Origin: Spirosoma profusum
Lineage (GTDB): Bacteria; Bacteroidota; Bacteroidia; Cytophagales; Spirosomataceae
Length of the DNA: 64,000 nt
Reading direction: 5' to 3'
NCBI RefSeq assembly: GCF_014699005.1
Contig: NZ_JACWZY010000001.1
Span: 62,001 to 126,000, forward strand
The notes under the pieces were generated by a model that was not told where the DNA came from, searched no databases, and saw only the letters and a list, made by a program, of their open reading frames with translations. The translations under genes were made by a program, and so were the position numbers. Shown here one piece after another: positions 60,843 to 64,000 of the stretch; the stretch's first letter is position 1; every line of letters begins with the position of its first letter.

Positions 60843-63800
60843 ATGGAACACAACTACAAAAAAGTTGCCAGCTATTTCCTGGCAGAAATTTTACTCCTGT
60901 TCTTATTGGTGTCAGGGGGACGTACCGCCCTGGCTCAAACCGAGGTAGAAACGGCTCGTCAATACGTAGCGGCTAACCTGACGCAGCAAAAATTAGTACC
61001 CGTCGATATCGATGGGTTAAGGCTATCCAGCGCCTATCTGTCGCCGACTACGGGTTGGTATCACGTTTATTTCAATCAGACGTATCAATCCATCGATGTC
61101 TACAACCGGATGATGAACGTAGTACTGGTCGATAAGCAGGCGTCGTATCTCAATCATAATTTCATTGCTGGTATTGAGAGTATTACCAAAAAAGGAAATA
61201 TTAAAGGCGCTATTTCGCCGTTGACTGCTTTGCAGAAAGCCGTTGCTAATGTGGGGCTGGCAACAACCAATCTGGCCCCTATTCAATCGTTGAGCGCCGT
61301 TAAGTCGGCTAGTGGTGTTCTAACCCGAAGTGTGTATGCTCTGCCTGAACTGTCTGATGAAAAAATCGACGTTAAACTTTTCTGGTTACCCGTCGAACCG
61401 GACAGTATCGATAAGAAGTCAGTACGTGAATTAGCCTTAAGCTGGCAGGTTCATTTTTTAACCAAAGACGGCAGAAATGGCTGGAATATTCATGTGGACG
61501 CTACTTCGGGAGAAATTCTACGAAAGACTGATGCAGTCCGTAACTGTAGCTTTGATTCGCCCAACCATCTGAAGGTTTCTCACGAGTGTGTGGGAGCACC
61601 ATCGATAGACGCAGCTCAGTATTTTGGCGTCCAGAAAAAAGCGTTTGCCGGAAACAGTTACACCGTCTTCGATTATCCACTGGAAAGCCCAAATCACGGT
61701 TCCCGAACGGAGTCAATCAGTCCGTATACTCGCTTTGTGCCTACCGGGACAGGGCCTGGTGCCACCAATGGCTGGCATTACGATGGGGTAACCAGTTACT
61801 CGATTACAAGAGGCAATAATGTCTGGGCGCAGGAAGATGCAAACGGGAATGATGGTACCGGGGCTAGCCCTTCGTCGGCTACGCTTGATTTTAATTTTCC
61901 GTATACAAAAGGGCTGAATACGGCGGCTGGTAACCGGGATGCGGCCATTACCAATTTGTTTTACTGGAATAATCTGGTTCATGATGTGCTGTGGAAATAC
62001 GGATTTGACGAACCCAGTGGCAATTTTCAAAAGAGCAATATGGGGCGAGGAGGCCTTGGCAATGATTACGTCATTGCTGATGCTCAGGACGGATGGGATA
62101 TCAACAATGCTTTTTTCTATACACCAGCAGATGGTACACCGGGTCGTATGGAAATGTTCCTGTTTAGTAATGCAAACGGTTATCAGCCAGACGCTGACTT
62201 TGATAACGGCGTCATATCGCATGAATATGGTCATGGCTGGTCGATTCGCCTGACAGGTGGCCCGGCTAATTCCGACTGTCTGCAGAATGCTGAACAAGGG
62301 GGAGAAGGCTGGAGTGACTATCTGGCATTGATGCTAACAACCAACTGGGCTTCACTGAGCGCCAATGTCGCAAGTGCGAATATCCCCAGAAACATTGCGA
62401 CCTATGTAAGTGGTCAATCAACTACTGGTGGGGGGATTCGCCCATATCGTTACTCGTACGACATGGCAAAGGTAAACAGTGGCGCTACCTATACTAAAGT
62501 TAATGGCATGAGTTTTGGCGATTGGCACAAAATCGGTAACCTCTGGGCTATAATGTTATGGGATATGACCTGGGAGATTATTCTGCAGGATAAGTATATC
62601 GAGCCATATATTTACACTACGCCCAGCAACGTATCAGCCATGCGAGGGAATATTGCCGCGTTGAAACTGGTGACAGAAGGGCTGCGATTACAAACCTGTA
62701 ACCCTAGTTTTGTACAGGCGCGGGATGCCATTTTGCAGGCCGATCAGATGTTGTTTGCCGGTCGGTATCGGTGCGCCATCAGCCGGGCGTTTTCCCGCCG
62801 GGGTCTGGGAGCCAACGCATCTACTGGAGCTACCAGTGGCGATTATACAGTCACCGAAGACTTTACGCCCATTAATGGCCCCAGACTCAGTTCAACTATG
62901 TTAATAACGACCTGCACTAGTGCTTCATTTGCGTATCAGGCTACCTCCGGCACCAGCGGAACAACGTTTCAATGGAGTCGGGAAGCCGTGAGTGGCATTA
63001 GCAATAGTAGTGCTACTGGAAATTCGGCCAGAATCAATGAAACATTGATAAACACAACTGTACGACCAGTAATCGTTCCATATTATATCTCAATGACGTC
63101 GGCTGGATGTACATCAGTTCAGTCTGTGAAGTTAACGGTTAACCCAGGTCCGAGCCCTACAGTCCGTTCATACTCTGTCTGTCAAAATGCTACAGTACCC
63201 GCTGGACAAGGACTTGTGCTGCCTCAGCTTACCGGTACTGTTATTGCCGTGCTAACTACTGGTTCGCCTACTTATGTTCGGCCCTATGGTAACAACATAA
63301 CAGCATATAGCGCATGGGGGGATGCTAACTATCAGTCATTTACCTTTACGGCCCCTTCAAGTGGTACGTTTACATTTGATATTATAGCCGCTTCACTGAC
63401 AGGAACAGAACCAAGCGATACGTATCTGTCACTTTACCGAAGCTCCTTCAACCCGTCTAGCCCTGCTACTAATTTTCTTCGTGGTGATGATGATAGTGCG
63501 ACCCAGGGTAGGTCAAAACTTACCCACTCCTTAACGCAGGGAACAATCTACATCCTGGTCGCTAGTTCGGTTTACAGTGGCGCAAGGGGGACCATTACGT
63601 TACGCGCGAGTCAGGGAGGTTTTGATACTGGTATAGCCCGATGGTACGCCACAGCCGCAGGGGGAGCAACATTAGCGACAGGAACGGTATTTAACCCAGT
63701 TGGCGTAACAGCCTCTGGAATAGTAAATACGGCAACACCTGTTACCAAAACGTATTACGTAACAAACAGTCATTCCACGCCCTGCCGAACCGCCACTACG

Positions 63801-64000
63801 TTTACTGTGATGGGTACGGAGTCGCCCGTAGCAACCAGCACCACTATTACGTTGGGAAACTCGGTTTCGCTGACGGCAACAGGTTGTGAAGGCGCCTTGT
63901 CATGGTATCAGGCGAGCGACAACGTAGCGGTAAGCATGCCTTTGTCGCCATCGGTCACTACGCAGTATTACGCCCGTTGCCAACTGACATCCAGTTCGGG
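60843..64000 (+). CDS. Secreted M36 (fungalysin-type) metallopeptidase with Ig/PKD-like repeats, 3' end outside window
   Basis: No stop codon occurs from 60843 to the window end, so the gene is truncated at 1052 codons. A signal peptide (E-I-L-L-L-F-L-L-V-S, cleavage near residue 33) is followed by an FTP propeptide (about 40-130) and the M36 catalytic domain (about 230-640). The zinc site is H460-E461-x-x-H464 in S-H-E-Y-G-H-G-W, with third ligand E488 in G-E-G-W-S-D. After residue 680 come PKD/Ig-like beta domains and a pre-peptidase-type beta domain (about 780-920), usual for surface or cargo proteins of the type IX system. It shares a promoter design with the giant protein. Confidence 0.92.
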   Translation, partial: MEHNYKKVASYFLAEILLLFLLVSGGRTALAQTEVETARQYVAANLTQQKLVPVDIDGLRLSSAYLSPTTGWYHVYFNQTYQSIDVYNRMMNVVLVDKQASYLNHNFIAGIESITKKGNIKGAISPLTALQKAVANVGLATTNLAPIQSLSAVKSASGVLTRSVYALPELSDEKIDVKLFWLPVEPDSIDKKSVRELALSWQVHFLTKDGRNGWNIHVDATSGEILRKTDAVRNCSFDSPNHLKVSHECVGAPSIDAAQYFGVQKKAFAGNSYTVFDYPLESPNHGSRTESISPYTRFVPTGTGPGATNGWHYDGVTSYSITRGNNVWAQEDANGNDGTGASPSSATLDFNFPYTKGLNTAAGNRDAAITNLFYWNNLVHDVLWKYGFDEPSGNFQKSNMGRGGLGNDYVIADAQDGWDINNAFFYTPADGTPGRMEMFLFSNANGYQPDADFDNGVISHEYGHGWSIRLTGGPANSDCLQNAEQGGEGWSDYLALMLTTNWASLSANVASANIPRNIATYVSGQSTTGGGIRPYRYSYDMAKVNSGATYTKVNGMSFGDWHKIGNLWAIMLWDMTWEIILQDKYIEPYIYTTPSNVSAMRGNIAALKLVTEGLRLQTCNPSFVQARDAILQADQMLFAGRYRCAISRAFSRRGLGANASTGATSGDYTVTEDFTPINGPRLSSTMLITTCTSASFAYQATSGTSGTTFQWSREAVSGISNSSATGNSARINETLINTTVRPVIVPYYISMTSAGCTSVQSVKLTVNPGPSPTVRSYSVCQNATVPAGQGLVLPQLTGTVIAVLTTGSPTYVRPYGNNITAYSAWGDANYQSFTFTAPSSGTFTFDIIAASLTGTEPSDTYLSLYRSSFNPSSPATNFLRGDDDSATQGRSKLTHSLTQGTIYILVASSVYSGARGTITLRASQGGFDTGIARWYATAAGGATLATGTVFNPVGVTASGIVNTATPVTKTYYVTNSHSTPCRTATTFTVMGTESPVATSTTITLGNSVSLTATGCEGALSWYQASDNVAVSMPLSPSVTTQYYARCQLTSSS

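Overview
The window reads as chromosomal DNA of a free-living Bacteroidota bacterium, most like the Cytophagales (Spirosoma/Rudanella type). The basis is: promoters with the Bacteroidota -7 element TAnnTTTG, a hybrid two-component regulator of Bacteroides type, a giant secreted protein with a type IX-like C-terminal tail, a MurE with the meso-DAP motif DNPR, and carbohydrate-scavenging genes. I saw no rRNA, tRNA, CRISPR array, transposase or phage gene. The species assignment is inference from gene content.

Layout. 1-5157 (+): sugar/peptide uptake and degradation (GH140-like hydrolase cut by the window edge, ABC permease, lipoprotein binding protein, M81 peptidase). 5493-8368 (-): a LytS/LytR-type two-component pair preceded by a retropepsin-like protein that has lost both catalytic Asp. 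8834-11242 (+): GH78-like rhamnosidase, convergent with a GntR regulator (11422-12504). 12793-14450 (-): molybdopterin sulfite-oxidase-type enzyme plus monohaem cytochrome. 14653-35824 (+): the division and cell-wall (dcw) cluster ftsL-ftsI-murE-mraY, then a foreign block (rplM-rpsI-rpsB-tsf, an ECF sigma factor, a small protein, an MscS-like channel, a DUF3078 protein, mscL), then murD-ftsW-murG-murC-ftsQ-ftsA-ftsZ. 35884-39580: DNA alkylation repair protein, ffh, a small secreted protein and a secreted endonuclease/phosphatase-fold protein. 39791-47818 (-): an M20 amidohydrolase, two tandem copies of a hydrolase+kelch gene pair (one kelch copy broken) and a membrane-anchored AraC regulator. 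48036-49716 (+): icd and a secreted Dabb-domain protein. 49812-64000: a 2162-residue surface protein (-), a 1322-residue hybrid two-component regulator (-) and a divergent M36 metallopeptidase (+) running off the end.

Main new points. (1) The giant surface protein and the M36 peptidase, on either side of the hybrid regulator, share almost the same promoter: two 16-bp direct repeats 21 bp apart, then exactly 20 bp, then TAGCTTTG, then a stem-loop with a compensatory base-pair change. This looks like a dedicated regulon of the AraC-type regulator encoded between them. (2) The pentamer TACGT/ACGTA is strongly over-represented in most of the window, in all reading frames, but not in the 5.2-8.4 kb segment or around 23.2-25.3 kb. 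(3) The dcw cluster is split by ribosomal and mechanosensitive genes. (4) Many gene junctions carry long perfect or near-perfect inverted repeats, several sharing sequence blocks.
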